64,000 bases of DNA from NCBI RefSeq assembly GCF_014649395.1, contig NZ_BMSY01000016.1:1-64000 (forward strand), in the 5' to 3' direction. The stretch comes from Streptomyces aureoverticillatus. Its GTDB lineage: Bacteria > Actinomycetota > Actinomycetes > Streptomycetales > Streptomycetaceae. Positions 26,301 through 35,812 of this stretch are shown piece by piece. The translations under genes were made by a program, and so were the position numbers. Numbering within the stretch: the first letter of the stretch is position 1; each line of letters opens with the position of its first letter. Under the pieces are notes generated by a model. That model saw only the letters and a program-made list of their open reading frames with translations, did not search any database and was not told where the DNA came from.

Positions 26301-27167
26301 GTGAGCCAGCGCGTCCTGTCCCCCACTGCCCCGAAGGAGCCGGCGGGAGTCGCCGAGCGTACGCGGCCGGGTCCGCGCCGGCGTGCCGTCGAGGCGGCCG
26401 AGAAGAGCTGGCGGCCGCTCGCCCTCCTTGCCGTCTGCTTCGGCGCCTGGTGGGTGATCGCCGCCGCCGGCTGGGTCGAGTCGTATCTGCTGCCCACGCC
26501 CGGCGCCACCCTCGACGTGATCGTCGACAAGCCCGGCTATCTGTGGGACCACGGCTGGGTCACCACGTACGAGACGCTGCTCGGCTTCCTCATCGCCGTC
26601 GGCGTCGGCATCCTCAGCGCCGTGCTGATGGTCTACTCGTCGACCGTCGAGAAGACCCTGTACCCGATCCTGCTCTTCGCCCAGGTCGTACCGAAGATCG
26701 CCGTCGCGCCGCTGTTCGTCGTCTGGCTCGGCTTCGGCATCGGCCCGAAGGTCCTCATCGCCGTCCTCATCGCCTTCTTTCCCGTGGTGATCTCGATGGT
26801 GACGGGGCTCAAGGCCGTGGACCCGGAGATGCTCCAGCTCTCCGCGACCATGGGCGCGCGGCCCTGGCAGACCTTCCTGAAGATCCGCTTCCCGGCCTCG
26901 CTGCCGCATCTGTTCTCCGGTCTGAAGGTCGCCGTCACGCTGGCCGTCACCGGTGCCGTCGTGGGCGAGTTCGTCGGCGCGAACGAAGGGCTCGGCTACG
27001 TCATCCTCCAGGCCAACGGCAACCTCGACACCCCGATGCTGTTCGCCGGGTTGCTGGTGATGTCGCTGATCGGCGTCGTCCTCTTCGTCCTCGTGGAGAT
27101 CGCCGAGAAGCTGCTGCTCCCGTGGCACGCGTCCCGCCGCGACACCGCCGCCACGACCACGCTCTGA
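26301..27167 (+). CDS. ABC transporter permease (nitrate/sulfonate/thiamine-precursor type)
   Basis: 288 aa from GTG at 26301 (VSQRVLSP), chosen for GGGGAG seven bases upstream. About six membrane helices are predicted, with the EAA loop (LSATMGARPWQTFLKIRFPASLPHLFSGLKV, shown by its start ATMGARPWQTFL near residue 189) that contacts the ATPase. It is the membrane subunit for the lipoprotein and ATPase encoded next. Family members import taurine, alkanesulfonates, nitrate or the HMP thiamine precursor. Confidence 0.9.
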   Translation: MSQRVLSPTAPKEPAGVAERTRPGPRRRAVEAAEKSWRPLALLAVCFGAWWVIAAAGWVESYLLPTPGATLDVIVDKPGYLWDHGWVTTYETLLGFLIAVGVGILSAVLMVYSSTVEKTLYPILLFAQVVPKIAVAPLFVVWLGFGIGPKVLIAVLIAFFPVVISMVTGLKAVDPEMLQLSATMGARPWQTFLKIRFPASLPHLFSGLKVAVTLAVTGAVVGEFVGANEGLGYVILQANGNLDTPMLFAGLLVMSLIGVVLFVLVEIAEKLLLPWHASRRDTAATTTL

Positions 27168-27245
27168 TCACCGCGCACACCCGCGGCGGTCCCGCCGCCC
27201 CCCGCACGCACGTCCCGTCCCACGCACGCGAGAAGGGCCGACCCC

Positions 27246-28283
27246 ATGCAAGCGCCGCGCAGACTTCGCCGCCGACTCCTCCCCGGTCTCCTCCCGCTGC
27301 TCCTGGTCTCCGTCACCGCGACGGCCTGCGGCGACGACGACAAGACGACCGTCAGCGACTCCGGCAAGAAGCTGGACAAGGTGACGCTCACCCTCAACTG
27401 GTATCCGTACGGCGAACACGCGCCGTTCTACTACGGCGAGAAGCAGAAGATCTTCGAGAAGCACGGCATCGACCTGGAGATACGCGCCGGACAGGGCTCG
27501 CAGAAGACCGTGCAGGCGACCGGCACCGGGCAGACCGACTTCGGCTGGGCCGACACCCCGGCCGTGCTCGCCGGCGTCGACCAGGGCGTCAAGGTCAAGA
27601 GCCTCGGCGTCTATCTGCAGACGACGCCCGCGTCCGTGCAGTTCTTCGGCGCCGAGGACATCGCCGGGCCCGACGACCTCAAGGGCAAGACCGTCGCGGG
27701 CACCGCGGGCGACGCGCTCACCAAGACCTTCCCGATCTTCCTGCAGAAGAACGGCATGGAGCTGTCCGACGTCAAGGTCCAGAACACCGACCCGGCGGGC
27801 AAGATCGCCGCCGTGATCTCCGGCCGGACCGACGCCCTCCTCGGCTACGCCAGCGACCAGGGCCCGATCATGCAGAACAAGGCCAAGAAGGACGTCTCGT
27901 ACCTGCGCTTCTCCGAGCACGGCCTGAACTTCTACTCCAACGGCCTGATCGCGGGCAGCAAGACCCTCGCGCGCGGCGACCTGGCCAAGCGCATGACGGC
28001 CGCGGTGAGCGAGTCCTGGGCCGCCGCCGAGAAGAGCCCGAAGCCCGCGGTCGCCGCCATGCGGGGCGCCTCCGAGCAACTGCCGCCGCAGAACGTCCTG
28101 TCGGAGCAGTTCAGGACCACGCTCACGCTCCTGCACACGGACGCCACCCGGGGCAAGGCGCCCGGCGCCAACACCGAGGCCGACTGGAAGCAGACCATCG
28201 ACGTCTTCGCGGAGGCGGGCATGGTCAAGAGCCCGAAGCCCGTCGCCGACTACTGGGACGCGGCCAACGGGGTCAAGGGATAA
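27246..28283 (+). CDS. ABC transporter substrate-binding lipoprotein (NMT1/THI5-like)
   Basis: 345 aa. A signal sequence (basic RRLRRRLL, then LPGLLPLLLVSVTATAC) leads to a lipobox-like Cys near residue 28, so it is anchored outside the membrane. The mature part matches the NMT1/THI5 family (LTLNWYPYGEHAPFYYGEKQ near residues 48-67), whose members bind thiamine-pyrimidine precursors, nitrate or sulfonates. The WYP...HAPFYYG segment resembles ThiY-like proteins, but no thiamine genes or TPP riboswitch are nearby. Confidence 0.9.
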   Translation: MQAPRRLRRRLLPGLLPLLLVSVTATACGDDDKTTVSDSGKKLDKVTLTLNWYPYGEHAPFYYGEKQKIFEKHGIDLEIRAGQGSQKTVQATGTGQTDFGWADTPAVLAGVDQGVKVKSLGVYLQTTPASVQFFGAEDIAGPDDLKGKTVAGTAGDALTKTFPIFLQKNGMELSDVKVQNTDPAGKIAAVISGRTDALLGYASDQGPIMQNKAKKDVSYLRFSEHGLNFYSNGLIAGSKTLARGDLAKRMTAAVSESWAAAEKSPKPAVAAMRGASEQLPPQNVLSEQFRTTLTLLHTDATRGKAPGANTEADWKQTIDVFAEAGMVKSPKPVADYWDAANGVKG

Positions 28284-28295
28284 CGGGGGCAGGGG

Positions 28296-29168
28296 ATGGG
28301 GACCGTGAACGACACGGCACTGAACAAGTCCGGACGGAACGAGTCCGGCGTGGCACCGGGCAAGTCGGGCGCTCCGTCCGACCGGGCCGCCGCCACCGAG
28401 CCCGCCGTCCGCCTCGCCGACGTCGCCGTCCGCTTCCGTACCAAGAGGAAGGACGTGACCGCCCTCAGCGAGGTCTCGCTCGACGTGGCGCGCGGCGAGT
28501 TCGTCGCGATCGTCGGGCCGTCCGGATGCGGCAAGTCCACGCTTCTCAAGCTCGTCGCCGGACTGCTCGCGCCGTCGGCGGGCGAGGTGGCGCTCGGCGG
28601 TGAGCCGGTGCGCGGGCCGCGCCGCGACATCGGCTTCGTCTTCCAGCGCGCCGCCCTGCTCGACTGGCGCTCGGCCCGCCGCAACATCCTGCTCCAGGCG
28701 GAGATGCGCGGGCTCCCGGCGGCCGGGGCCCGCGCCCGGGCCGACGAGCTGATCCGGATGACCGGCCTCGACGGCTTCGAGGACGCCTACCCGCACGAGC
28801 TGTCGGGCGGCATGCAGCAGCGGGTCGCGCTGTGCCGGGCGCTGCTGCACGAGCCGCCCGTCCTGCTCATGGACGAGCCGTTCGGCGCCCTCGACGCGCT
28901 CACGCGCGAGCAGATGAACGTGGAACTGCACCGCATCTGGCGCGAGACCGACACGACGGTCCTGCTGGTCACCCACTCCATCCCGGAGGCCGTCTACCTC
29001 GCCGACCGCGTCGTCGTGATGAGCCCGCGCCCGGGCACGGTCACCGAGGTCATCGAGGTCGCCCTGCCCCGCGAGCGGGAGTACGCGGCCACGCTCGCGT
29101 CGGCCGGGTTCCGCTCGGCGACGGGGCGGATCAGGGAGTTGCTGGGGGCGGCCGGGGCGCACGACTGA
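28296..29168 (+). CDS. ABC transporter ATP-binding protein
   Basis: 290 aa. Walker A GPSGCGKST (near residue 73), signature LSGGMQQRVALCRAL (near residue 169), Walker B VLLMDEPFGALDAL and the switch histidine in LLVTHSIPEA are all present. An N-terminal 40-residue Ser/Gly/Lys-rich extension precedes the conserved fold, so a start further in is possible. It starts 12 nt after the binding-protein gene and energises the permease encoded upstream. Confidence 0.93.
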   Translation: MGTVNDTALNKSGRNESGVAPGKSGAPSDRAAATEPAVRLADVAVRFRTKRKDVTALSEVSLDVARGEFVAIVGPSGCGKSTLLKLVAGLLAPSAGEVALGGEPVRGPRRDIGFVFQRAALLDWRSARRNILLQAEMRGLPAAGARARADELIRMTGLDGFEDAYPHELSGGMQQRVALCRALLHEPPVLLMDEPFGALDALTREQMNVELHRIWRETDTTVLLVTHSIPEAVYLADRVVVMSPRPGTVTEVIEVALPREREYAATLASAGFRSATGRIRELLGAAGAHD

Positions 29169-29235
29169 GGCCGCGGCGCCCGACTGGGGCGGGGTGCGCG
29201 ACGGGGTCGGGGGCGCGCGACGACTTCTCGTATAT

Positions 29236-29248
29236 GGGATAGCATCCC
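29236..29248. promoter_or_regulatory. Palindrome over the -10 region of the XRE-cupin gene
   Basis: GGGAT-AGC-ATCCC is a perfect dyad inside TATATGGGATAGCATCCCGA. It ends 4 nt before the GTG start at 29253 and overlaps likely -10 sequence (TAGCAT or GATAGC), implying a leaderless mRNA and self-repression. Confidence 0.55.
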
Positions 29249-29252
29249 GAAT

Positions 29253-29855
29253 GTGACACGCGATGATGACGAAGGCGCCGTCCCCGCCGTGCCCGACGGC
29301 GGTGACGTGGACGCCCGCCTCGCCGCCCGGCTGTCCGGGTTGCGGGCCGAACAAGGCTGGTCCCTGGGTGAGTTGGCGGACCGCAGCGGCATCAGCCGGT
29401 CGACGCTCTCGCGGGCGGAGCGCGGTGAGATCAGCCCGACCGCGTCCCTCCTGAACCGGCTGTGCGCCGTCTACGGACGCACCATGTCCCAGCTCCTGAG
29501 TGAGGTCGAGGCCGAGCCCGCGCGGCTCGTGCGCGCCGCCGAACAGGCCGTGTGGACGGACGCCGCGTCCGGCTTCGTGCGGCGGTCCGTCTCGCCGCCG
29601 CACGCGGGCCTGCGCGGCGAAGTCGTCGAGGGCACCCTGAGTCCCGGCGCCGACCTCGCCTACGACCAGCCGCCCGTGCCCGGGCTCGAACAGCACATCT
29701 GGGTCCTGGAGGGCGAGTTGGAGGTGACCGTCCGCGGGGAGACGCACGCGCTGACCGCCGGTGACTGCCTGCGGTTCCGGGTGTGGGGCGCGACCCGCTT
29801 CCGCTGCGGGGGCGAACGGGCCGTGCGCTACGCGCTGGTGGTGGTGGCGCCGTGA
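29253..29855 (+). CDS. XRE-family regulator with cupin domain
   Basis: 200 aa from GTG. The helix-turn-helix (about residues 26-80; WSLGELADRSGISRSTLSRAERGE) and C-terminal cupin (about 120-195) follow the same design as the regulator at 4033 but share little else. No ribosome site lies before the start and the -10 is only a few bases upstream, so the transcript is probably leaderless. It overlaps the GNAT gene by 4 nt (GTGA), suggesting that it controls that acetyltransferase. Confidence 0.9.
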   Translation: MTRDDDEGAVPAVPDGGDVDARLAARLSGLRAEQGWSLGELADRSGISRSTLSRAERGEISPTASLLNRLCAVYGRTMSQLLSEVEAEPARLVRAAEQAVWTDAASGFVRRSVSPPHAGLRGEVVEGTLSPGADLAYDQPPVPGLEQHIWVLEGELEVTVRGETHALTAGDCLRFRVWGATRFRCGGERAVRYALVVVAP

Positions 29856-30391
29856 CGACGGATTCCGTGCTCGGCGCCGAACGGCTCACGGGGTGCCAAC
29901 TGGCAGACCTCGCCGGAGAGTTGGGCGACCTGTTGGTGGACGCGGTGGACGGCGGCGCGTCCGTGGGCTTCCTGGCGGGGCTCGACCGGGGAGCGGCCGC
30001 CCGGTGGTGGCGCGGCCGGGCGGTGGACGTCGACGCGGGGCGGGCGGCGACGTGGGTCGTCCGCGAGGACGGGCGCGTCACCGGCACGGTGAGCCTCGCC
30101 TTCGCGGACAAGCCCAACGCCCGCCACCGCGCGGAGCTGGTGAAGCTCCTGGTCCACCGCGAGGCGCGCGGACGGGGCCTCGGTCGCGCGCTGCTCGCCC
30201 TCGCCGAGCGGGAGGCGGCGAGCGCCGGCCTGACGCTGCTGCTCCTCGACACCCAGACGGACAGCCCCGCCGAGTCCCTGTACGAGTCGACGGGCTGGAC
30301 CCGGCTCGGCGTCGTCCCGGACCACGCGGCGGACCCGGCGGGCACGCTGTGCCCGACCACCCTGTTCTACAAGCGGCTCGGCGTGGACTGA
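29852..30391 (+). CDS. GNAT-family N-acetyltransferase
   Basis: 179 aa from GTG (VTTDSVLGAERL). The acetyl-CoA motif LLVHREARGRGLGRALL (R/Q-x-x-G-x-G/A type, near residues 92-108) and the C-terminal SLYESTGWTRLGVVP are typical of GNAT enzymes. The 4-nt overlap with the XRE-cupin gene indicates a two-gene operon, a common arrangement in which the regulator senses the compound the enzyme acetylates. Substrate unknown. Confidence 0.9.
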   Translation: MTTDSVLGAERLTGCQLADLAGELGDLLVDAVDGGASVGFLAGLDRGAAARWWRGRAVDVDAGRAATWVVREDGRVTGTVSLAFADKPNARHRAELVKLLVHREARGRGLGRALLALAEREAASAGLTLLLLDTQTDSPAESLYESTGWTRLGVVPDHAADPAGTLCPTTLFYKRLGVD

Positions 30392-30478
30392 ACGCCTTGC
30401 CGCCTGTGACCGGCTTCGCCAGGGTGCGTAACGTTCGGTTGTACAGGGGTGGGAGGAACGGGGGCGTGTGAAGGTCCG

Positions 30479-33400
30479 ATGGGCATGCGCGTAGAAGTAC
30501 TGGGCCCGGTACGGGTGTACGGCGACGACGGCGAACCGGTCGAGGTCGCGGGCGCCAGGCTCCGCATGCTGCTGGCCCGGCTCGCGCTGTCCGTGGGCAA
30601 GGCGGTGTCGTCCGACGCGCTCATCGAGGGCATCTGGGGAGCCGAGTCACCGGCCGGAAACACGAACACGCTGCACGCGCTGGTGCACCGGCTGCGCAGG
30701 GCGCTGCCGGAGCCGGGGGCCGTCGAGTCGATGACCGTGGGGTACCGGCTGGTTCTGCCCGCCGACCGTGTGGACGCGCACCGGTTCGAGGTCCTGGCCG
30801 CGCGGGGCAGGCGCGAGCTGGTGGCGGGCGACCCCGAGCGGGCGGCGGCGACACTCGGGGACGCGCTCGCGCTGTGGCACGGCCCTCCGTTCGCCGACGT
30901 GTCGGCGGCACCGTTCACGGAACCGGCCGGGGTGCGCCTGGAGGAACTGCGCTCAGCCGCCCGGGAGGACCGTTTCGACGCGGAACTGCGCCTCGGCCGG
31001 CACACCGAGGCGCTGCCCGGCCTGGAGGCGATGTGCGCGGATCACCCGCTGCGGGAACGCCCCGCCGCGTTGTGGATACGCGCCCTGTGTGCGGCGGGCC
31101 GCCGCTCGGACGCGCTCGCCGCGTACGGGGACATCCGGGGCAGGCTCGCCGCCGAGCTCGGTGTCGATCCCTCCGCCGAGCTGCGGCGGACCCATGTCGC
31201 CGTGCTGCGCGGTGAGGTGGACCGGCCGGAGTCACGGCCCGAACCCGTACCGGGTCGGCTGCCGGAGCCGTTGACGTCTTTCGTAGGCCGTGCCGACGAA
31301 CTGAAGCTTGTCGCCGAGCTGATGGAGGCGGCCCGCCTGGTGACCGTGGTCGGTCCCGGCGGCGTGGGGAAGACCCGCCTCGCCGTGGAGGCGGCGTCCC
31401 GGCACCCGGCGTATCGCGACGGCCGGCTGTGGCTCGTCCCGCTGGCAGGGGTCGAGAGCCCGCAAGGCGTCGGCGCGGCGATCCTCGGCACGATCGGCTC
31501 GGGCGCCGCCCAGACCATGGGCGGCGGGCCGGCCGAGCCGCTGGACCGCGTGGCCGAACTGCTCGGCGGGGGCGACGCCGTGCTCGTCCTGGACAACTGC
31601 GAGCACGTCGTCGCCGAGGCGGCGCGGGCCGCACGGCACCTGCTCCAGGCGCGGCCACGGCTGACCGTCCTTGCCACCAGCAGGGAGTCACTGGAGGTCA
31701 TGGGCGAGGCCCTGTGCCGTGTCGGCCCGCTGCACGTCCCGGCGGGCGGCGCGGAGCCCGCCACCGCCGCCGAGACGACCGCGGTACGGCTGTTCCTGGA
31801 CCGCGCGACGGCCGTCCGGCCCGGTTTCGCGCTCGACGCGGACACCGCCGACGCGGTCGTGGACGTCGTACGCCGACTGGACGGCCTGCCACTCGCCCTG
31901 GAACTCGCCGCCGCGCGGCTGCGCTCGATGACCATAGGCCAGATCGCCCGGCGGCTCGACGACCGGTTCCGGCTGCTGTCCACGGGCAATCGGGAGGCGG
32001 AGCCCCGGCAGCGCACCCTGCGCGCCGTGTTCGAGTGGAGCTGGGACCTGCTGACCGAGCGGGAGCGGGTGCTCGCGCGGCGTCTCGCGGTCTTCCCCGC
32101 CGCCGCCGGTGTCGACGCGATCGAGGCGGTCTGCGCCGACGAGCGGCTGCTGGCGCCCGGTGACGTCGTCTACGTCCTCGGCTCGCTCGTCGACAAGTCG
32201 CTCGTGGAGCAGAGCGGTGAGGGTTATCGGATGCTGGAGAGCATCCGGGCCTTCGCTGCCGAGGAGCTAGCGCGGGCGGGTGAACGGGACGCGGTCCGGG
32301 CCCGGTTCATCCGCGCCTACGCCGAGCCGGCCGCCGAGCACGAGCCGCTGCTGCGGTCCCACGCCCAGGTGTCGTCGCTGATGTTTCTCGAAGTCGAGTA
32401 CGACAACCTGGTGTTCGCGCTGCGGTGCGCGCTCGACGACCGGGACGCGGACGCCGTGACACGGCTGCTCGGACTGCTGCACTCGTACTGGTACATGGTG
32501 CGCCACGACGCCCGTACGGAGTGGTTCGTCGCCGAGGCGCTCACGCTCGGCGAGGCGCTTCCCGCCGCTGCCCGGGCCGCGTTCGCCGCGATCGACGCAC
32601 TGATCGGTGCCGGCGCTCCGACCACCGACATCGAGCGGGTGCGTGCCCTCATCGCCGACTGCGTGGACACCGGCGCACTGGAGCGGTACCCGCTGACCCT
32701 GATGGTGGCGCTGACCACCGCGCACCACATGGGCCTGGACGACCTCGTCGAAGCGGAGATGGCCCGGGCACGGAGCCGTCCGGACGCCTGGGCCCGCGCT
32801 TGTGTGTCGCTCATCGAGGCCCAGATCGCCGGACATCGCGCCGACCGCGGGGCCGACTCCGCCCACCGCGCGGCCCGCGAGTTCATCGCGATCGGCGATC
32901 GGCTGTGGGCGGCGGGGGCACTGACCACGGCGGCCAAGGTCCACGCCGTCAGGGGTGAGCACGAGGCCGTGATCGCGGCCCTGCGGCACGGCTTGGAACT
33001 GGTGGCGGGGCTCGGCTCGCAGAACGACGTCTTGTTCCTGGTGGTCCTCGCCGCAGAGCGGGCGCGGGCCGGTGACCTGCACGGTGCCGGGCGCGACATC
33101 GACCGGGCGGAGCGGCTGATGCGGTCTCGTGGCCAGTGGTACGGGGAGCTGTCGGTGCTGTGGGGCCGAGCCGACATCCATCGCCGCTCGGGCGAGCTCG
33201 AACGAGCGGGACGGGTCCTCGACCGACTGGACAAGGTGGCGCACCAGCAGGGCGGGCTCCCGGACCGGGCGAACTGGCTGACACCGTGCCGCATGTCCCT
33301 CAGCCTCACGGCGGGTGACGTGGTGCGAGCCCGCGAACTGCTGCCCGCGGCGATCAGGGCGGCCCAGGCCGTCGGCGACCCCGCCTCGGCCGCACAGCAA

Positions 33401-33634
33401 CTGGCCCAGCTGCGCCACCTCGAAGCCGACCCGGTCGGCGCGGCGACCGCGCTCGGCATGAGCGAGGCCCTGCGCGGGGCCTTCGACGAGGGCGACCCGG
33501 AGCTGCGGGAGCTGGTCGTCGAACTCACCCGGCAACTCGGCCGGCCCGCCTACGAAGCGGCATACCGCGCGGGCGCCCAGCTGTCCCGGACCGACGCCTT
33601 CGCCCGCCTGGACGCCCTGCGCGAACCCTCCTGA
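30479..33634 (+). CDS. SARP/AfsR-type regulator with NB-ARC ATPase domain
   Basis: 1051 aa if started at MGMRVEVLGP. N-terminal winged-helix (about residues 1-90) and BTAD (about 95-245) are followed by an NB-ARC-like ATPase with P-loop GPGGVGKTRLA (near residue 290) and VLDNCEHV Walker B, then a helical C-terminal repeat region. Large SARPs of this kind activate secondary-metabolite genes or act globally like AfsR. The nearest downstream gene is the serine-hydrolase homologue 130 nt away; there is no biosynthetic cluster directly beside it, so the target is unclear. Confidence 0.9.
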   Translation: MGMRVEVLGPVRVYGDDGEPVEVAGARLRMLLARLALSVGKAVSSDALIEGIWGAESPAGNTNTLHALVHRLRRALPEPGAVESMTVGYRLVLPADRVDAHRFEVLAARGRRELVAGDPERAAATLGDALALWHGPPFADVSAAPFTEPAGVRLEELRSAAREDRFDAELRLGRHTEALPGLEAMCADHPLRERPAALWIRALCAAGRRSDALAAYGDIRGRLAAELGVDPSAELRRTHVAVLRGEVDRPESRPEPVPGRLPEPLTSFVGRADELKLVAELMEAARLVTVVGPGGVGKTRLAVEAASRHPAYRDGRLWLVPLAGVESPQGVGAAILGTIGSGAAQTMGGGPAEPLDRVAELLGGGDAVLVLDNCEHVVAEAARAARHLLQARPRLTVLATSRESLEVMGEALCRVGPLHVPAGGAEPATAAETTAVRLFLDRATAVRPGFALDADTADAVVDVVRRLDGLPLALELAAARLRSMTIGQIARRLDDRFRLLSTGNREAEPRQRTLRAVFEWSWDLLTERERVLARRLAVFPAAAGVDAIEAVCADERLLAPGDVVYVLGSLVDKSLVEQSGEGYRMLESIRAFAAEELARAGERDAVRARFIRAYAEPAAEHEPLLRSHAQVSSLMFLEVEYDNLVFALRCALDDRDADAVTRLLGLLHSYWYMVRHDARTEWFVAEALTLGEALPAAARAAFAAIDALIGAGAPTTDIERVRALIADCVDTGALERYPLTLMVALTTAHHMGLDDLVEAEMARARSRPDAWARACVSLIEAQIAGHRADRGADSAHRAAREFIAIGDRLWAAGALTTAAKVHAVRGEHEAVIAALRHGLELVAGLGSQNDVLFLVVLAAERARAGDLHGAGRDIDRAERLMRSRGQWYGELSVLWGRADIHRRSGELERAGRVLDRLDKVAHQQGGLPDRANWLTPCRMSLSLTAGDVVRARELLPAAIRAAQAVGDPASAAQQLAQLRHLEADPVGAATALGMSEALRGAFDEGDPELRELVVELTRQLGRPAYEAAYRAGAQLSRTDAFARLDALREPS

Positions 33635-33764
33635 CACGCCCACAGCCCCGTGTCAGCGCCGTATAAGACGGCTGTCATCGCCGAGGCGCACGGTGGGGCC
33701 GAACGGAAGATCGGCGACCGTCCGGCCCCCCCGGCGGGGCGGTTCCCCTGCGGAAGGAAGCACG

Positions 33765-34940
33765 TTGACAGACTTCGCGACCCCCAGACGCGACAAGGTG
33801 TGCGAGATCCTGGACTGGGCGGTGAGCGAAGGGGGCGCCCCCAGCGTCGCCGTCCAGATCCGGGACGACGACGGCCTCTGGTTCGACTGCGCCGGCCTCG
33901 CCGACGCGACGGCGGGCGCCGTGCGGGTGCCGGGCGAGCGACTGCACACCGGCAGCATCTCCCAGGCGTACACCGCCGCCACCGTGCTGCGGCTGGCCGC
34001 CGAGGGCCGGCTGGGCGTCGACGACACCGTGGAGCAGTGGCTGCCGGGCGCGATGACCGTGAACGGCCACGACGGTTCCAAGGTCACCGTCCGGCAGCTG
34101 CTGTCCCACACCAGCGGCCTGTTCTCCACGGACATGGCCCTGGAGGTGCAGCGCCGCTACGCCGTCCGCTCCGCTTTCCTCGAGCACCGGTACGACGTGT
34201 GGCAGCCCGAGGACGTGCTGCGAGCCGCCCTGTCGGAACCGCCGGTCGCCCAGCCGGGCGAGGCGTTCTGGTACTCCAACGGCGGCTTCGCGTTCGCCGC
34301 GGCGATCGTGGAGGCGGTCACCGGCAACAGCTTCGAGTCCGAGGTCGACCGGGCCGTCGTCCGGCCGCTCGGCCTGACCGGCACCTTCGTACGGCACCGC
34401 GGGGACACCGGGTACCGGGGCCGCCACCCCCGCCTGTACTCGAAGCTGTTCCTCAAGGAAGGCGTACGCCCCGAGGAGGTCACGCCGGACAACTGGCCCT
34501 CCCTGCTGGAGGACCCGAAGCTGCCGCCCCTGGACACCACCGAGGTCAACACGTCGGCGTGGTGGGGCGCGGCCGACGTCGTGGCGCCGCTGGACGAGCT
34601 GATCGTGTTCTTCGACGCGCTGATCACGGGCAGCCTGCTGCCGCGGGCCCAGCACGACGAGATGTGGACCACGGCGCCCACCGAGGGCGCCCACTGGCTG
34701 GCCAACACCCACTACGGCCTCGGCGTCTACGAACTGACGCTGTCCGACGGCCGGAGGCTGCGCGGCGCGACCGGCGAGAGCGTGGGCACCAACACCCTCG
34801 TCCTCGGCACCCCCGACGGCCGACACACCCTCGCCGCCCACGTCGCCAACGACTACTCCGCCTTTCCCGTCTTCGACAAGCTCCTGGAGGCCGAGTTCGG
34901 GGCAGGGGGTTTCGGACTCGACCCCGGACCCGGCCTCTGA
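33765..34940 (+). CDS. Serine hydrolase / class C beta-lactamase-like protein with altered SxxK motif
   Basis: 391 aa from TTG, with GGAAGGA just upstream. It has the class C/esterase fold: LLSHTSGL near residue 112, the Tyr-x-Asn motif YSNGGF near residue 166, and a C-terminal GATGES in the place of the usual KTG/HTG box. The nucleophile motif reads GSISQAYTA (near residues 64-72), so the lysine that activates the serine is glutamine. It may be catalytically weak or a binding protein. No signal peptide is visible. It follows the SARP regulator but with a 130-nt gap. Confidence 0.85.
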   Translation: MTDFATPRRDKVCEILDWAVSEGGAPSVAVQIRDDDGLWFDCAGLADATAGAVRVPGERLHTGSISQAYTAATVLRLAAEGRLGVDDTVEQWLPGAMTVNGHDGSKVTVRQLLSHTSGLFSTDMALEVQRRYAVRSAFLEHRYDVWQPEDVLRAALSEPPVAQPGEAFWYSNGGFAFAAAIVEAVTGNSFESEVDRAVVRPLGLTGTFVRHRGDTGYRGRHPRLYSKLFLKEGVRPEEVTPDNWPSLLEDPKLPPLDTTEVNTSAWWGAADVVAPLDELIVFFDALITGSLLPRAQHDEMWTTAPTEGAHWLANTHYGLGVYELTLSDGRRLRGATGESVGTNTLVLGTPDGRHTLAAHVANDYSAFPVFDKLLEAEFGAGGFGLDPGPGL

Positions 34941-34955
34941 CGTGGGCGGAGTTCG

Positions 34956-35812
34956 TCAGTACCGCAGGGCCGCCAGATACCGGTAACTGTTCCGTGCCGT
35001 CGCGAACGGGTCCGCGGGGCTGTCGTGCTCGACCAGCCACTGCCGTACCCCGCCCTCGCGCGCGTGGTCGAACATCGCCGCGAAGTCCAGCGTCCCCGAC
35101 CCCACGTCGGCGAAGCCCCCGTCCGCGGCCATGTCCTTCACGTGCAGCGCCGGGAACCGCCGCGGGTGCCGCACGAAGTAACTCCCGGGATCCGCCGCGC
35201 CCTTGACCGCCCAGTACACGTCCAGCTCGAAGCCGACCAGCTCCGGGTCGGTCTCCGTGACGAGGATGTCGTACAGGTTCACGCCGTCGACCACGGCGTG
35301 GTCCGAGCCGTGGTTGTGGAACAGCAGCCGCCCGAGCCCCGCCTCGCGCGAGGCACGCCCGATCCGGTTGAACTCCCGGGCGGCCTCCCGGAACCCGGCC
35401 GGCGAGTGCAGCGCGCCGGGCAGGCTCGGCACGACGGCCAGGCGGCGCCCAGCGTGTGCAGGTCTTCCAGGGCCCGGCCGAGGCCGGGCCCGCGCAGGGT
35501 GTCGTACGCGACATGCTCAAGGACCGCCTTGAGCCGGGCGGCGTCCAGCATCCGCCGGATGTCGCGGGCCGTGTGACCGTGCCGCCCGCTCACGCCCACG
35601 GTCGCGTACCCCATCGCGGCCAGCTCCTCCAGGGTGCCCGCGAAGTCCCGCGCGAGGGCGGTGCGCATCGTGTACAGATGCATGCCGATGCCGCCGCGCG
35701 GGATGCGCCGGCAGGGGCGCCCGCGCCCCTCTGCCGCCGCGGGCAGCCCCGTGCCGACGGCCGCCGCGACGCCCAGCGACGTACCGAGAAAGGCCCGCCT
35801 GGTCGTCCTCAT
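34956..35812 (-). pseudogene. Sugar phosphate isomerase/epimerase (TIM barrel), frameshifted
   Basis: The start at 35812 gives MRTTRRAFLGTSLG, a twin-arginine signal, then a TIM-barrel AP_endonuc_2 protein (GIGMHLYTMRTALARDF). Near 35440-35450 the frame shifts: the N-terminal frame ends in LEDLHTLGAAWPSC, while the family sequence continues in another frame with RRLAVVPSLPGALHSPAGF and runs to EHDSPADPFATARNSYRYLAAL. The span is 857 nt, one base short of a whole frame. Either a one-base deletion inactivates the gene or a base was missed in the G/C run GGCGGCGCC. It overlaps the ThuA-domain gene by 4 nt (ATGA), so the pair was one operon. Confidence 0.85.
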
